Part shown: one piece after another, positions 12,414 through 25,000 of the stretch
How positions within the stretch are numbered: position 1 is the stretch's first letter
Layout of the letters: each line of letters opens with the position of its first letter
Origin: Apostichopus japonicus
Taxonomy: Eukaryota > Echinodermata > Holothuroidea > Aspidochirotida > Stichopodidae
Assembly: GCF_037975245.1 (NCBI RefSeq)
Contig: NC_092573.1
Span: forward strand, 13,662,001-13,726,000
Direction of reading: 5' to 3'
Length of the DNA: 64,000 bases
Made by a program: the position numbers and the translations under genes
The notes under the pieces: model-generated
Told to the model about the DNA's origin: nothing
Database searches by the model: none
What the model saw: only the letters and a program-made list of their open reading frames with translations

Positions 12414-14957
12414 TTTTTGGAATCTCCTTTCAAAATTCTACATGTAAAGAATTTCCTGGTTCAAAGTCACACAACAAAACATGGCCCAAACCTTGGGAAA
12501 GATAAAAGAATGCAGAAAAGTAGGTTGGCTACAGTAGCAGTTGTATTGTTATGAATGACATTCAACGACCTTATGTGTTAGACGGACCTGCCAACACACC
12601 AAAGTTTACAGAGAGTCTTATGGTTTTAGGGCAGTGTCAAGCACTCCCAGTGTTCCTATCTCCCTTCAAAATTTAAATTTATTACTTATCATGTTTTCAA
12701 CTGTGTAGGGAAAGTGGAAAAAAAAGTTTTGGAGGGACATGATTGTGCTAAATGCTTTTGCCATTATGCTCTGCAGAGCTACTGTGGTGTTAGACTTAGA
12801 GTGACAATTACTCTTAAAAAGCCTATGTTATTGTTAAGGCATGTGTTGTTACATACATAGAAAAAGAATGAAATTTGTGTAATCAGTTGTAATGTAATTA
12901 GCTCTGACACTTTAACCAAAAACTGTTCCTATGTTTTATTTATTATCACAATCTGACTCTGGATGTCACCCTATTCCCCTATTATAGCCCTATAGACTTA
13001 ACTGGTACATTGCAATGAAACCCTGGTAGAAGCTGACTAGAAATAAAGTAATGGAAGATGGAAGAAAACCTCATGCTATATGAAAAAGGTTCAGATGCAA
13101 ATTTAAAACTTCAGTAGACCTAGGGGCCTAACCATGTACTTAATACTAAGCAATATTGGCTGATAACCACGATAAATTAATGAAAGAAAATTGATGCAAT
13201 AATATACAAGGTAAACAAATCACAAATCATAGCAATTATAGTTATATTGGATTTCACCAAGTAATAATAATTGTCCGGGTTAGGCCTAAGTTACATGCAG
13301 TTGGGTCAATGTTTCACTAAGATATATTACGCTATTGTCAGCATAGTAATTCATGAGAAGCCTAGTTCCGCGACATAAACTGGGACTAATATTTCTGTCC
13401 AATTTTAACTTACGACTAATTTAAGTCTAAATAAATAAATTGTGGCAGTTAAGGCTTTCAAAAAAAATACAATGAATTATTTGCAATATGACTTACAATT
13501 AGCTTGACCAGCTTTACAATTCCCACGTCGGTAAGGTACTTTGAGTAAGACCCATGGTGCTCTTCGGACTTCGATCAGTAAACCCGGGTGCAATCAAATG
13601 AAAGAAGTACGTGTACGCCACAGAACGTGTATGTGAAAACATGTGTAGGAATACCAAAGCCAAAGCAATTACACGCCCAATTCTCCAAAAATCATCGAAT
13701 CGGGAAAATTGTATACATCCCGTGTTTCTTCTATTATCATCATATGCAGGGTTATTATGGGGAACACTTAGGCTCAGTGAGGTTCTCATCATCATTTTGC
13801 TTGCTAATGAGGTTGAGAGCGTAAGTGGGTCTGGGATAAGCCTGTCAAATTCTGTAAAACTTTGCATTCTTCCTATTACTACATGAGGTGCTAGATGTAG
13901 CATATAGAGGAGGATCGTCTTGGATACGAGAGAGATAAGAAAACTTGCTTTACTTTGTGTGTGGGCAATACTTAGGTCTTAATAGGTCTGATACTTAACA
14001 TCCCTGATAAGTGGCATTGTCAGCAATCACAGAGAATAGAAATATAACGAGACAAGCGGCCATAGGCAACCTTCGAAGCATCGAATTTCATTCTGTTTTA
14101 GAACTAAATATTGACAATTATTGAAAGCTCTGCCTTAATTCTAATCAAATATCAAATATTTGTCTCGCGAGGTATACGGACGTCTGAATGTCCTCCTATC
14201 GCTAATTTACCATCCTCGTATTGAATTATATGTAAAGAACATAAGTGCATAGTAAATAACTGAGTATGAAAAATAATATCACTTTTTGGCGTTCCTTAGA
14301 TACTTTACTGGTAACTACCCGTAAACACGGACGCCAGAATATGTTGGTTTCCGTGTTCGGTATTTTCTGACCCAATTTTCCAGTGAAACGAATTTAATTG
14401 AAAACATGCTCCTTCGTGAAACTTTGAAGAGAGTTTAACAATTTCATATTTCCAAACGGACTCCAGCTTACGGACATCCTCCCAAGCAGTTTGAGCCCAC
14501 CTTATTCATGCGTTGGGTAATGTGCCTATACTAGACTAACGATCATATTGTTATTAGGTCTAACATTACTACTACTAGTTGCGCTATAGTGGTCCGTGTC
14601 CAAACGGTTGGTGATTTCAAAGACGGATTGAGAAAGATACGGCCAATAACTTCGCTTTCATAACTTTTGGTTTGCCTTTCGGAAACCAATAGTGTTGTAT
14701 TTAGAGTAGAATGACCCGTGGTAACCGAGCTTCAAAAAATTGTCACATTCCTTCATCATAGGAACCAGCCCCAGTTGATACTATTGCAGTGACTGGCCTA
14801 CACAGCATTTGTCAACTTCACATGAGGCCTAGGGCCTCGGCATAGTTGGCAATTGCTGGGGTACCTAGCCAAGTTGCATGACTCTCAAAGTAAAAGCACC
14901 AAGTTCTCACATGGATGAATGCCTTGCAAAAAGTTGGAAAGTGATTATTGATTCAAT
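12414..14957. other. Intergenic region between divergent POLG and the 14.96-kb gene
   Basis: About 2.5 kb between the start codons of two head-to-head genes. No convincing coding exon; a 129-codon minus-strand frame at 13514-13903 looks like chance. Promoters of both genes should lie here but I see no clear core element. Confidence 0.5.
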
Positions 14958-15362
14958 ATGGAAAGAACTTTTGATTTATGTGAACAGTTGGCTCAAACAG
15001 ACCTTTCTGAGGATGACACCAAGATATTACTCAAAGAAGCATCAGATCTTAACAGAAAGCTGAAGGCAGAACTGAAGCGAATTGAAGAAAAGGAAAAAGC
15101 AAAAAAGGCTCCAAGATCTCAAAGTAGAACAAAAGTACAGACTACAAGCATGGGCAGGGGTAGACCCACCCAGAACGTTTCTATGAGAACATCAGTACAG
15201 AAACCAAAGCCATCCTTTCTACCCCCGATAGCCTCCACTAGCAAGAAGACTGGCAGTCATAAGGCAGTAATGGGGAATAGTCCATATGCATTACAGAAGT
15301 CTATGCACAGGAGTAGGATAGCTGCTAATCTTTCCACTGATCGCCAATCAAGCAGTGCAGGG
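14958..15362 (+). CDS. Exon 1 of the unrecognised 165-aa gene
   Basis: 135 complete codons ending GGG before GTATGA. Contains the charged helical N-terminus and the basic disordered middle (PRSQSRTKVQ, GRGRPTQNVS, KPKPSFLPPI). Confidence 0.7.
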
Positions 15363-16050
15363 GTATGAAAAAGATAAATTTTAAAAAATCACAGCTTGTG
15401 AAAAAGAAATTATCAGAAAGTTTGTATTTCATAGCACTGATTAGTAGTAGTAGTAAGTTGAGTCTCGTCTATCCGACATGCTCAGTGATTAACCTCCGCC
15501 ATGTTACACGATCTTGCGCAAGGTTTATTGCTTCCTCGAAATTGTTAATGTTAACGCCCTTAAATTGCGACTTTATTTTTCCAAGCAAGGTAGTCATAGG
15601 CCTTCCTACTGGTTTAGCAGTAAGTCTCAATGCTTCTCTTAAAGTCTTGCTACATGATTGCACAGCAAAATACTGTAACTACATGGATTTCATATGAGAG
15701 ATTGAAATACTTCACTCAACAGGAAAGATTAGTAACAGGTGAAATATTGGTACACCTTCTTTTGGTGACGCAACAGAATTTATTTCAGATGACATAGTTT
15801 AACAAACATTGCACCAAGTTTTAAGCACCAGAGAGGTGACAAACGACATTAGAAATCTGAATATTCATGACCTCTTAAGAATATATATTGCAGACTGTAT
15901 ATCCATTACACCCAACGATTCATAGCTTATTCATTCTTTTTCTTCTTATCATTTTAGAATTCCTCATCTTCCAAATCTGAGAGGCATCCAACAAACAAGA
16001 CAAGTCACTCTGCAGATGGCTTGAGAACACCACATGCATCGGCTCCCTAA
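14958..16050 (+). CDS. Unrecognised small coiled-coil-like gene, 165 aa, two exons
   Basis: Exon 1 at 14958-15362 (135 codons), exon 2 at 15958-16050 (30 codons plus TAA). Donor GG|GTATGA; acceptor CATTTTAG|AAT after a pyrimidine tract. An in-frame TGA lies just upstream of the ATG, and AATAAA follows 33 bases after the stop. The first 50 residues are charged and probably helical (FDLCEQLAQTDLSEDDTKIL, LNRKLKAELKRIEEKEKAKK); the rest is basic, Ser/Thr/Pro-rich and likely disordered. I do not recognise the family. An upstream ATG at 14878 opens a separate short frame and was not used. Confidence 0.7.
15469..15663 (-). mobile_element. Fragment of a non-LTR retrotransposon C-terminus
   Basis: Reads GRPMTTLLGKIKSQFKGVN and LAQDRVTWRRLITEHV, the motif pair (GRP...W, LAQDR..WR) at the C-terminal end of many LINE ORF2 proteins. 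Only about 60 codons survive; antisense within the intron of the 165-residue gene. Confidence 0.6.
15958..16050 (+). CDS. Exon 2 of the unrecognised 165-aa gene
   Basis: Acceptor TTTTAG at 15952-15957. Encodes NSSSSKSERHPTNKTSHSAD and ten more residues to TAA. Phase 0 with exon 1. Confidence 0.68.
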   Translation, partial: NSSSSKSERHPTNKTSHSADGLRTPHASAP

Positions 16051-16082
16051 ATCAGTGACACTTATAAAGCTGATTGGTGTTG

Positions 16083-16088
16083 AATAAA
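16083..16088 (+). terminator. Polyadenylation signal AATAAA
   Basis: Canonical hexamer 33 bases after the stop codon of the 165-residue gene. Confidence 0.65.
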
Positions 16089-16829
16089 GACATTTGGAAA
16101 ATTTTGATAGTTGATTGCTTTACATTTCATGGTAAAATATAAGATATAATACTGTCAGAATTAATGGAATATGAATAATTATTTGTGGCTTTTAAATCCC
16201 TCTCCACTTCGGTTTTAACAATTCGTTATCTGTGTTACGTAAGTTTTCTCAAATTCTTCATAGCACTGTAATGGTGTAGTTACATGTGCACAATAATTTT
16301 ACTATAGACCAAGTATGAACAAATACTACAAGCTTCGATCAAGTGCTGTATTTAAAGGTTATCTGTTTTGCCTCTAATTGTTAGTATGTTTATATTTTCT
16401 GAGGGTGCTTAATTTCTCAATGACTATTCCCAGACAATTATAAGCTATCTCCAGGAACAATGTACTCTAAAAGTGACAAGCAAGTTTGCACTTTTCCAAT
16501 TTTTGTCACACTAGCCAAATTTAGGGAAAATTTCAATGAACTTAGAAATTCCAAATATGTAAAAATTCAGGTCTGTAAACCAAATAGAAGATGATCACCA
16601 ATATTACATTTCATATCTTTTTCGCCAAAGTAAATTAACTACATTTGCACTGTCAGGTGTCACAGAATCACTACTGTACTGGAACAAACTAATGTACATA
16701 CCAATGCTATACATCTAGGCAAGTCTTGTATTTGAAAGACAAAAGTAATATTAAACAAAAATATTCATTTTGAAAGCTACAGGTTCATTGCATGCTTCAC
16801 TACCTGTTTTATTCAAGTTCTTGGATTTG

Positions 16830-16930
16830 AAAAGGCTTTTCTGGTGACAAACAATGTGAAACTTGTATTGAAGAGAGAAATATACCACACTGCTAACTGA
16901 AAACCCCATCTCAATATCTTGTTATTTTCA
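16830..16930 (+). repeat. Interspersed repeat family A, copy 1 (short)
   Basis: Shares GGTGACAAACAATG, GAAGAGA.AAATAT.CCA.AC and TCTCAATAT..TGT with the copies near 34.1 and 45.9 kb. Confidence 0.65.
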
Positions 16931-16989
16931 GTTGATGTCAATGTGTAACTGTTTAAACAAACTTACTTCCTTGACATAAACCATCTATC

Positions 16990-17224
16990 ATGATGTATGC
17001 TATCTATCCCATATGTATACTATCTATCCCATATATGTATTATATTTATCCCATATGTATACTATCTATCCCATATGTGTGCTATATATCCCATATGTAT
17101 ACTATATATCCCATATGTATTATATATCCCATATATATACTATCTAGCGCATATGTACTATCCATCCCATATATATACTATCTATCCCATATACATACTA
17201 TCTATCCCATATGTATACTATCTA
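16990..17224. repeat. Minisatellite, about 20-bp unit (CTATCCCATATGTATACTAT)
   Basis: About twelve copies with small variants. The open frames on the plus strand are products of the repeat, not genes. Confidence 0.92.
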
Positions 17225-17884
17225 CCCTCAAACTGACTAATATTGATCAAATCCTTCATATACTTTCCAATATATAAATACTTTTCAGCATAAAAAAGAA
17301 ACTGCACATCTCCCTTACTGAAAATATAAACTTATGATCCAAATAGGAAATATAGATATATGTAATAAATATAATTCATGAAGTACTACATAAAATAAAA
17401 AAAATAATTCAATAACATTCTCTACATGATAGTACTTCCCAGAATGATACACACACCATACACACAACTACAATACCTATAGATTACATTGCACATATTG
17501 CTTGGTTGCCAAAACTTAACATACATATAAGATCTACATGTGATACACTCTATATCATTGCACAAAATATCATGGTAGGACTATAAGTCATAACCAACAC
17601 CAAATAGATTAATCCTCTGCAGGTATTAGCAATCTAATGGAACCATTATGGTGTGATGTATACTAACTGTTGTAATATGTTGACATACATAGTGGTGTCA
17701 GCACCAAGGTGATTCATCAACAATCAACAAGATTGTTCACTAACCATTCAGAAGACAAAAAGACACAAAGAGACTTATTTGTGAGAGACCTCGTTAAGCA
17801 TGAGAGGACAACAGTACCCTCCCACCATGAAGACAACCTCTCTCATGAGGACAGCTTCCACCCTGGTGACATCACCTCCATGAG

Positions 17885-18030
17885 AATAGCACCGTGATGA
17901 CATCACCTCAAAGAGAACTGCACCACGATTACAACATCCAGATGAGAAAAGCATAGATTGATGACATCACCCCAAAGAGAACTGCACCACGATGACAACA
18001 TCCAGATGCGAATAGCATCTTGATGACAAA
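17885..18030. repeat. Tandem repeat, about 63-bp unit
   Basis: Two nearly identical units beginning TGATGACATCACC.CAAAG and containing GAACTGCACCACGAT, flanked by degraded copies. Lies just 3' of the stop codon of the minus-strand gene ending at 18205. Confidence 0.75.
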
Positions 18031-18204
18031 ACACTCTTGTGACAACAGTACCTTGATCACAACAGTCTTGAGGAGGGCATGCTTCTGCATGTACCTGGTA
18101 ACAACATGCCAATGGCAGCTGAATGCTTCCACTCTCTGTATGACAGTACACATTCACCCTAACAACATTCTCACTTAAACGATTCCACAAGAACACAGAT
18201 GGAT

Positions 18205-18288
18205 CTATTGGCTTCTTCTAATACTTTCCAAGCAGTGCCATTCTTTCAGCATTGGTACACCATAGCGCCCTCTAAGACAAAAGTCATT
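18205..18288 (-). CDS. Unrecognised gene, last exon
   Basis: Acceptor TTTGCCCTAG|AAT. 27 codons, NDFCLRGRYGVPMLKEWHCL and seven more residues, then TAG at 18207-18205. Phase 0 with the previous exon. Confidence 0.64.
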   Translation of the reverse strand, partial: NDFCLRGRYGVPMLKEWHCLESIRRSQ

Positions 18289-21200
18289 CTAGGGCAAAGG
18301 AAGAGAATGCAGTGTTAAACAGTTTGAATATTGACAAAAACCTACAGGAATTACCATTCAATGGCTAATAGCAACTCAATATCATCATGACATCATATTA
18401 AACCTCTCCTATCACACAATATGAAACACCAGCCACAAACTATATTTATATCCTCTTTTGATAAGGGTAAAGGTATGTTAAATAAAGGTAACATGGCTGT
18501 CTCTTGCATAAAATTTGCCACAATGTTGTGATCCCAATAGTACCATTACTAACATAATTCTAGGAAGATAAACAAGTTTAACCAATAACAATAGCAAGTG
18601 GTATATTTTAATCATGTTTGGAACATTTGACAAAATGTGGTATTCTGACAGGTAGGCAAAGGGGTAGTTTGACTCGGGTCTGAGAACCTTTGCGCTGAAA
18701 GCATAGAGCCCCAACCCCAAAAAACATTGTTAAACGCATGTCATTGATTGAAATACAGAAGATGTTAACGTTTGATGATATTATTGTTGTGTATAAATAC
18801 TTTTTGCAAGATTCTCCAAATTTGGATCGTTCTCCTGGTTTTGTATTACTTTATTTACCGTAACTTACAGGGACAACTATCAACACTGCCCTCAAATGAG
18901 ATGTGTAAATCACAGAAAAGTCAAATGCCATAAATGCATGCACAACTATGAACATCTGGAACCCATTGTGTTGCAAATTAAATAGCAGTACTTTGGGGAA
19001 TTTTCCTCTTTGATACACACAACTGTAAATTCTACACCATTTCCTCCTCATTCCTCAGAGATCCACATCATATTTGTCAAATGTCATAAAGTCTTCCAAT
19101 AAGAAAAAGAATTGGTGCACATCCTGTTTGTTTTGAATTGTTTGTATATACCAAATTTAGGTAAGAGGGTAAAAAGAGGGGAAATAAGCCACATTTTTGT
19201 TCCTGTTATAACGTAATACTTAAGGAAAAACTATTTACTGACTTAACTTGAGTGACAGCAATGTTTTCCTTTTAGCAAGTCGAGGCAGAAATAATCTAAT
19301 AGATTTCACTTTGTGGTGGAGCCATATCGCACAAAACTGGAAAAAGCAAGCATTGCTCTCTTCCTTGATATTTATTGAGTTAAGGTTTAACATTTTAAAT
19401 TGTTTTAGTGAAGGTGCAGTGAGGGTGGTTGTGGGGGGAGGAATATTGTTCACCATCTGTACATTTAGCATCTCCACTTAGGGAACTACGATAGTAACTG
19501 GATTTGTCTCATTCAATCATCTATGCTCGCATCTTCAAAACTCAAAATAACCTTCGAGCCTCATACCACACAAAACTGGAAAAAGCAAGCATTTCTATCT
19601 TCCTTGATATTTCTTGAATTAAGGTTTAATATCTTACATTGCTTTAGCGTAGGTGCAGGGGAAAGGGAATTGTGGGGGGTAGGGAATATTGTTCACCATC
19701 TGTAAATTTAGTTTCTCCATTTAGGGAACTACGATAGTAACTGGATTATGGTCTCCTTCAATCGTCTACGCTCACATTTCAAAACTCAAAATGAGTCTTT
19801 TTACTCACCATGTCATACATAAGCTTTGTTTGAATCCACCAAGCTTCCCTATCTCTGTCCTGCAGCTCCCAAGCATGGTGGTCTCTTACAAGTACGGCTA
19901 CTTGCTGCTATGAACAAAAGAAAACCTTGGTGTGGTCAGCTGGAAAGGTCCATTTAGCAGCCAGTCTGCATATAAGGGGTGAGAGAAAAAGGGAACCATT
20001 TATGTAAGAAAACAACGGGTGACAAACATACTCCCTGTAACTCTATCTGAGCAACAACATACAACTAGCTGACAGTTCTTGCATCACAGGACATGTCTCT
20101 ATGTAAAACATCACAGCCATAGTTGACCACTGTGTAACTTTTGCACATGTTAACATGATTCTATGTGAATCTTTACAATTATTCATATTTTCCTGTCAAA
20201 ACTTATGTCCTCACTGGTACAGTAGGTAAGTTTGTTTTTTTTTTCTGTGTCGTGATGAATGGATATGACTGATTGATTGAATTTAACTTGTGACGCTTGA
20301 AATTGACAACTTTTCTTTACGGCAAAATAGAAGACTTGATTAAACCTACCAGCAAAATCGGTTGCATGTGCCATTCTACACTGAAAACAGCACAGTATTC
20401 TAGTTCTTGTTTTGTCATGTGCTCAATCACCTGACAAACCTAAAGCAGTGACCATCTAGAATTTGCTAAGTAATAAAACTATTCATGCGGGGGGGGGGGG
20501 GGGGGGATATCACAAGGACCTTAATGTATACATTCTCTGGTATGGGATTGTATTTAAATCTGTGTGAACATGTGCAAATGCTGTTGTAAGCACGACCTAC
20601 AAGAAATTGTGTACAGGACGAAATCTTGTCAAAAAGGTAACTAGTTATGACTTCACTAAAAAGGACTTTGAATGTTGTAATATCTTTGGTTGGTTAGCTT
20701 TTCAAGTACTATTAATATGATTTGTTTATTTACTGCTTTTTGAATTTAGCATAGAAATTATGAAGTGTGATATGAAAAGAATGTTATTTTGAACATTTCC
20801 CAAACATAGGGATATTGAAGTGTCATCAAAGGATTGAAATCTACTTTTTAAAAGTGAATTTTTTCACCAGTACCATGAATTTGGCAAGTGAGTATGTCTC
20901 ATTCTGCAGCACATTGATGAATTATTTGTTCTGCAAAAACTTCATGACCTAAATTATATAAATTGGAAAAGAACTGACTAAATTTGAACAATTCAACGTT
21001 TCAAAGCATATGACTGGTGGTTTTGTTCCATGATCATAAAGTTAGTAACAATCCTGAAGGAGATTTTGTTATAATTTCTTTTGAGGAAAGGAGCTGGGGG
21101 GGGGGTGAGCATTTTGGTTGTTAATTGATGAAATCAATTTAATAAATTAATTAATTTCATCAATTTATGGCATTTTCAACAAAATATTGGACTAAATAAT

Positions 21201-21976
21201 TTGCAAAATGTTACATTGCAGAGATGCAACAGGTGATCACCAATAATTGTGCCAGTAATGCAACCCTCCCCCCACCCAGCTCCTCCCCCCCACCAAGCTC
21301 CTCCCCCACCCAGCTCCTCCCCCCCCTCCAAATATACGATGGTGAAGGTGTCAACATTTTGCATACACTTCAATATGTCTACGCTAGACTGACTATATGG
21401 CACTGTCTAAAGTTCAAATTGGAAACTGCCTTTAAGATCCAAATCTGATTCAGAGATTAGAATTCAAAACTTGTTTCTGGCTGGATTAAATGTTAACATA
21501 TTTAATACTCTGGGAATGTCATCTCTGTACACTATAACCTATATGTATTTATTCATACATTGATGCTGTTAAAATTATAATAGTTATTAATATATGTGTG
21601 TGTGTGTGTATCTACGCAAGTGTTTTTCTTTTTAACATATTTAAAAAAGTTGGACATACGTAAATGTTAATTTGTTTAGTTTCAATTGATACTGATCTCG
21701 ATATCGATCACGAAAGTATTATCACTTCGAAGGGTGAACGACAAGTATGAAAAGTATATTAAATTCATATCTGCATATTAGAATTCTCCCATTTGGTTGA
21801 GCTGATCAGATGTATTCTCCATACATGTCTTCCTGCAAGGAATCAGAAAAGAAGTTACCAGTTGGGTTGACCACTCCCCACTAGAAGAACCTTTGTAGTG
21901 TCCAGAATCGCACTTGCCAAATCTGCTGTAAAGTGACGTTGTCCTCCGGTGATCTCCAAGGAATATGTCTGACCTA
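18205..21976 (-). CDS. 3' end of an unrecognised gene (three coding exons)
   Basis: Three minus-strand exons (21859-21976, 19809-19907, 18205-18288) have good GT-AG borders and compatible phases, and join to an open frame of 99 codons ending in TAG. The joined C-terminus contains FLGDHRRTTSLYSRFGKCDS, QQVAVLVRDHHAWELQDRDR, EAWWIQTKLMYDM and RGRYGVPMLKEWHCLESIRR. It is Trp- and charge-rich and reads like a real conserved protein, but I cannot name it. The 5' exons are not found; the first exon needs an upstream exon ending after two bases of a codon. The last two exons are stronger than the first. Confidence 0.62.
19305..19795. repeat. Tandem duplication, about 240-bp unit, two copies
   Basis: Both copies share ACACAAAACTGGAAAAAGCA, TTCCTTGATATTT, GGAATATTGTTCACCATCTG and GGGAACTACGATAGTAACTG, in the same order and spacing. 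Confidence 0.92.
19809..19907 (-). CDS. Unrecognised gene, penultimate exon
   Basis: 99 nt, 33 codons, acceptor TTGTTCATAG|CAG and donor ATG|GTGAGT. Encodes QQVAVLVRDHHAWELQDRDR and EAWWIQTKLMYDM. Flanked on its 3' side by a 240-bp intronic tandem duplication. Confidence 0.68.
20489..20506. repeat. Poly-G run of 18
   Basis: Uninterrupted guanines followed by ATATC; length is likely to vary between individuals or reads. Confidence 0.9.
21859..21976 (-). CDS. Unrecognised gene, exon -3
   Basis: 118 nt. A long pyrimidine tract (CCTTTCCCCCCTCCTATCC...) precedes AACCAG|T; donor CTG|GTAACT. In phase with the next exon it reads RSDIFLGDHRRTTSLYSRFG and onwards. A second frame is also open, but joining it to the next exon gives a stop. 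Confidence 0.5.
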
Positions 21977-22023
21977 CTGGTTAGAGAACATGAAGAGGAT
22001 AGGAGGGGGGAAAGGTGGGTCAA

Positions 22024-25000
22024 ATTACCCCCCTTTTAAATCTCATCATGGCAGCGAGAGGAACAAAGACCTGTAACTCCAACAAATAGAATGAGAATTT
22101 CACCAATGGTCCTAATAATTTATTTTTAAAGGTTTCCAACCCTTAACAATGGTATCTCTTTAGCCAAAAAGTACTTACGCAGAAAATTATGAATAATTCA
22201 GCTCTACCCTTTCCAATAGTCAAAAGGAGCAGGACAAAAAAACAAGAAACTCATTTCTAACTACAGCCTTCCTATGATGCCATACAGAAGAATCATAAAA
22301 TACTCACACACATCTACTTCATGAATAACGGACGTTTCGAAATAAAATATTCACCGAAATAGAGGACCAAGATTCGAAACAGTTCCACTTCTGTCTTTTT
22401 GAGAATAGCAAACACTTCCATCCTTCCAGTTAAAATATAGTGTGTTCCTTCAATAGTTTTTTACGTATCAGTAAATGTCTGTGTACGCATTCTAACAGTA
22501 GTTTGATTATTGGACATGAGTGTTATCCCTTTGCCCTATTTACCTTCTCCTTCTCACATAACACTCCCCCCCCCCCTCACCCATCCCACCTTTTCTCCAT
22601 TCAGTTGTTCCTCCTTCCATTTCCCTTCTGCCTTTTTTCTTTTGTCAGAGAAACTTGCCCAATTGCTAAAACTAAGAAATTATAGTCTGTTATTTATCAG
22701 ATTGGTGTCCTTCTCTTCTGGTGTCTTATCTTCTGGTCTCTCAAAGTGAATAAGTTTTTGCTTCAATCCTTATGTTTTGTTCCAACAGATTTTCCCCACA
22801 GACTTCTATGCCGTATAATTCTTTCCTTAAGAACCCCCACCTTCCCCCCCCCCCCAAAAAAAAAAATTATACACTTTTTATTTATATTTTTACAGTAAAC
22901 AAAAGCTGATGGCTGGCTTCATAAGCATCTGAAGGAATGTGGCAAAAACTCTATGGGAAGATCGAGAATTAAAATATGGAATTTTACATTACAGCAATGC
23001 CGCATGTAGATTGATGAGTGCACACGGAATTCAAATATGTTTAAAAAAAAAAAAAAGGATGAAAATACGAAGAGATAAATGAAAAACAATTTCAAAGAGG
23101 AGTACCAAGAAGATTATTTTTATAGTAAAGGATTGTTTTTCTTTCAGAGTTACAATGTTTGCCTTTAAAACCCACAATCAGTGCAACAGTAACATTTAAT
23201 GAAAAATACAACAGTTGAAAGTCCTGTCAAAATACAAATAAATATAACAGACAAGAATAAACCGGGGGAAAGAAAAAGCTATGGTGACATGGTCGCAGGC
23301 ATATAGGAATCGGACAGCGGTACAAAAACGTAATGATGCAAACGCTAACTGGTTTCCACAATCAGTTAAAGCTTCACGGTCCGATTTTACTTCTTTTTTT
23401 GCTTAAAAAGTATTCACAAAGACATTTGCAGTTATGTTAATAATTACACAATAGGAATCCACAGAGTGATTTGAAAAGGCAAAGACACTCTGTGACATTC
23501 AAAGGTTTAAACAAAGTATTGAGAATGCATCATAAGAAATGCCTTATTATACCAAAGGTTTATTCAACACTTAAAACAATGTCAGAATTTTGGTGAAAGA
23601 AAAATTAACCCAAAAAAAAAAAAAACGATAACTGATACAATGATCGTTCATAACGTCTCTCATTTCGAAGCGTTTCCATCTCGCTACTTGCTACTTATTG
23701 CAATAATAGGTAGGTCCACTTCCTCAGAAATATATCACAGAACTAAAATATGGCATTATGGCCATAGCTTGAATACCTGCAAGAAATACCTTGTACATAA
23801 TCAGATATCAATTACAGAAATCAATCATTTTTAAACTATGTAATCCTCTTGACAGAAAAAGGTAAATCAGAATGATTAACTCTTAAAACTGTGTATTACT
23901 ACCAACCTTTTCAGAACTGGAAAACTCTACTAATAAAATAATTACCACAATTTTGATTTTTAGAGGCTTGAGACTACCCCTGAGGGTTGTACATTTTTAG
24001 ATACACACCAATGATGAAATGTGCTGCTATTTAGAGTTAGACTGATGTTGTTTTGTGTTTTAATAGTTAAGAAAAAACATTTGTGAAATGCACGGTTAGG
24101 GTGAACCTAACCTCTTCATGTGTTCTAAGTTTGTTTTTACTACAGTTATTTTCTGAAGAAGATCCTGCTAGGAAAAAAAAACAAAAAACATAAATCAGTA
24201 ATTTCTTCTTCCACCTTGTTTGTATTGAAATCATAATCTGATGTTTTGTTACTAATTTTCATAACATCCAGACACCCAGAGGAAAGCTGCTTACTTTTTG
24301 TTTTGTCCTTCTGTCTTTATATATGATCTTGTTTGCCTTCCCCTTCCCTTTGCCTTCCCCTTTTCTCTCTCCAAGTAGGAACTTTCTCTTAGGACAACAT
24401 CTATTTTGCTCCTCACCAGACACTGCAGATGCTGTCTCTAAACTCTGGTAGGAATTCTATAGAGTAGCTACAGCTTGTCCAAATTTCCAAACAGCTTGGA
24501 ATTAGTTACAGAATTGCCTCCTCATTACTTGGTGAATGTGATAACTTCAACCTCAGTTCATATTAAATGCAAGGCCAGGTTAGATGCATCTGCTATTAAA
24601 GTATGGTACATTTTTTTTCAAGGCAACTGTGTTCTTTTGCTCAGACAAACTGCAGATGTTTTCAATAATTTAGATAATTTCTTGGAAACACACAATTTTC
24701 CTGACATGGCATTGACAATGTAAACACACTAAACTATTAACACTTCCCCTTTGCTAGAGAGTAGTCATTACAAATATGTCTCTCTTTGATACTTAAATGA
24801 CGAAGTGCACAAGTTAGCTCCTCCTCGTCCAAAGAAACAATCCATTTCAGTGAATGATTAATCCGGTATCGCATCGCAAATGCTATGCACAATGGTCAAA
24901 TTGCTATGCAAGTGTACCAAGATGTACAGAGATGTTTAGCAGTTTTTGTTACACAGTATTACATGGTATTTTCATAGAGCCTTCAAAAGCGCTATGCAAA

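Noticed and set aside
13514-13903. 129-codon minus-strand frame upstream of POLG
   Set aside because: No family resemblance, no splice context, and composition typical of chance frames.
16990-17277. Tyr/Ile/Pro-rich plus-strand frames of 95 and 79 codons
   Set aside because: Translation of the CTATCCCATATGTATACTAT minisatellite in two frames.
21828-21976. Alternative frame QTYSLEITGGQRHFTADLAS in the exon at 21859-21976
   Set aside because: Looks protein-like but joining it to the exon at 19907 gives an early stop; the other frame joins cleanly. Kept only as a caution.
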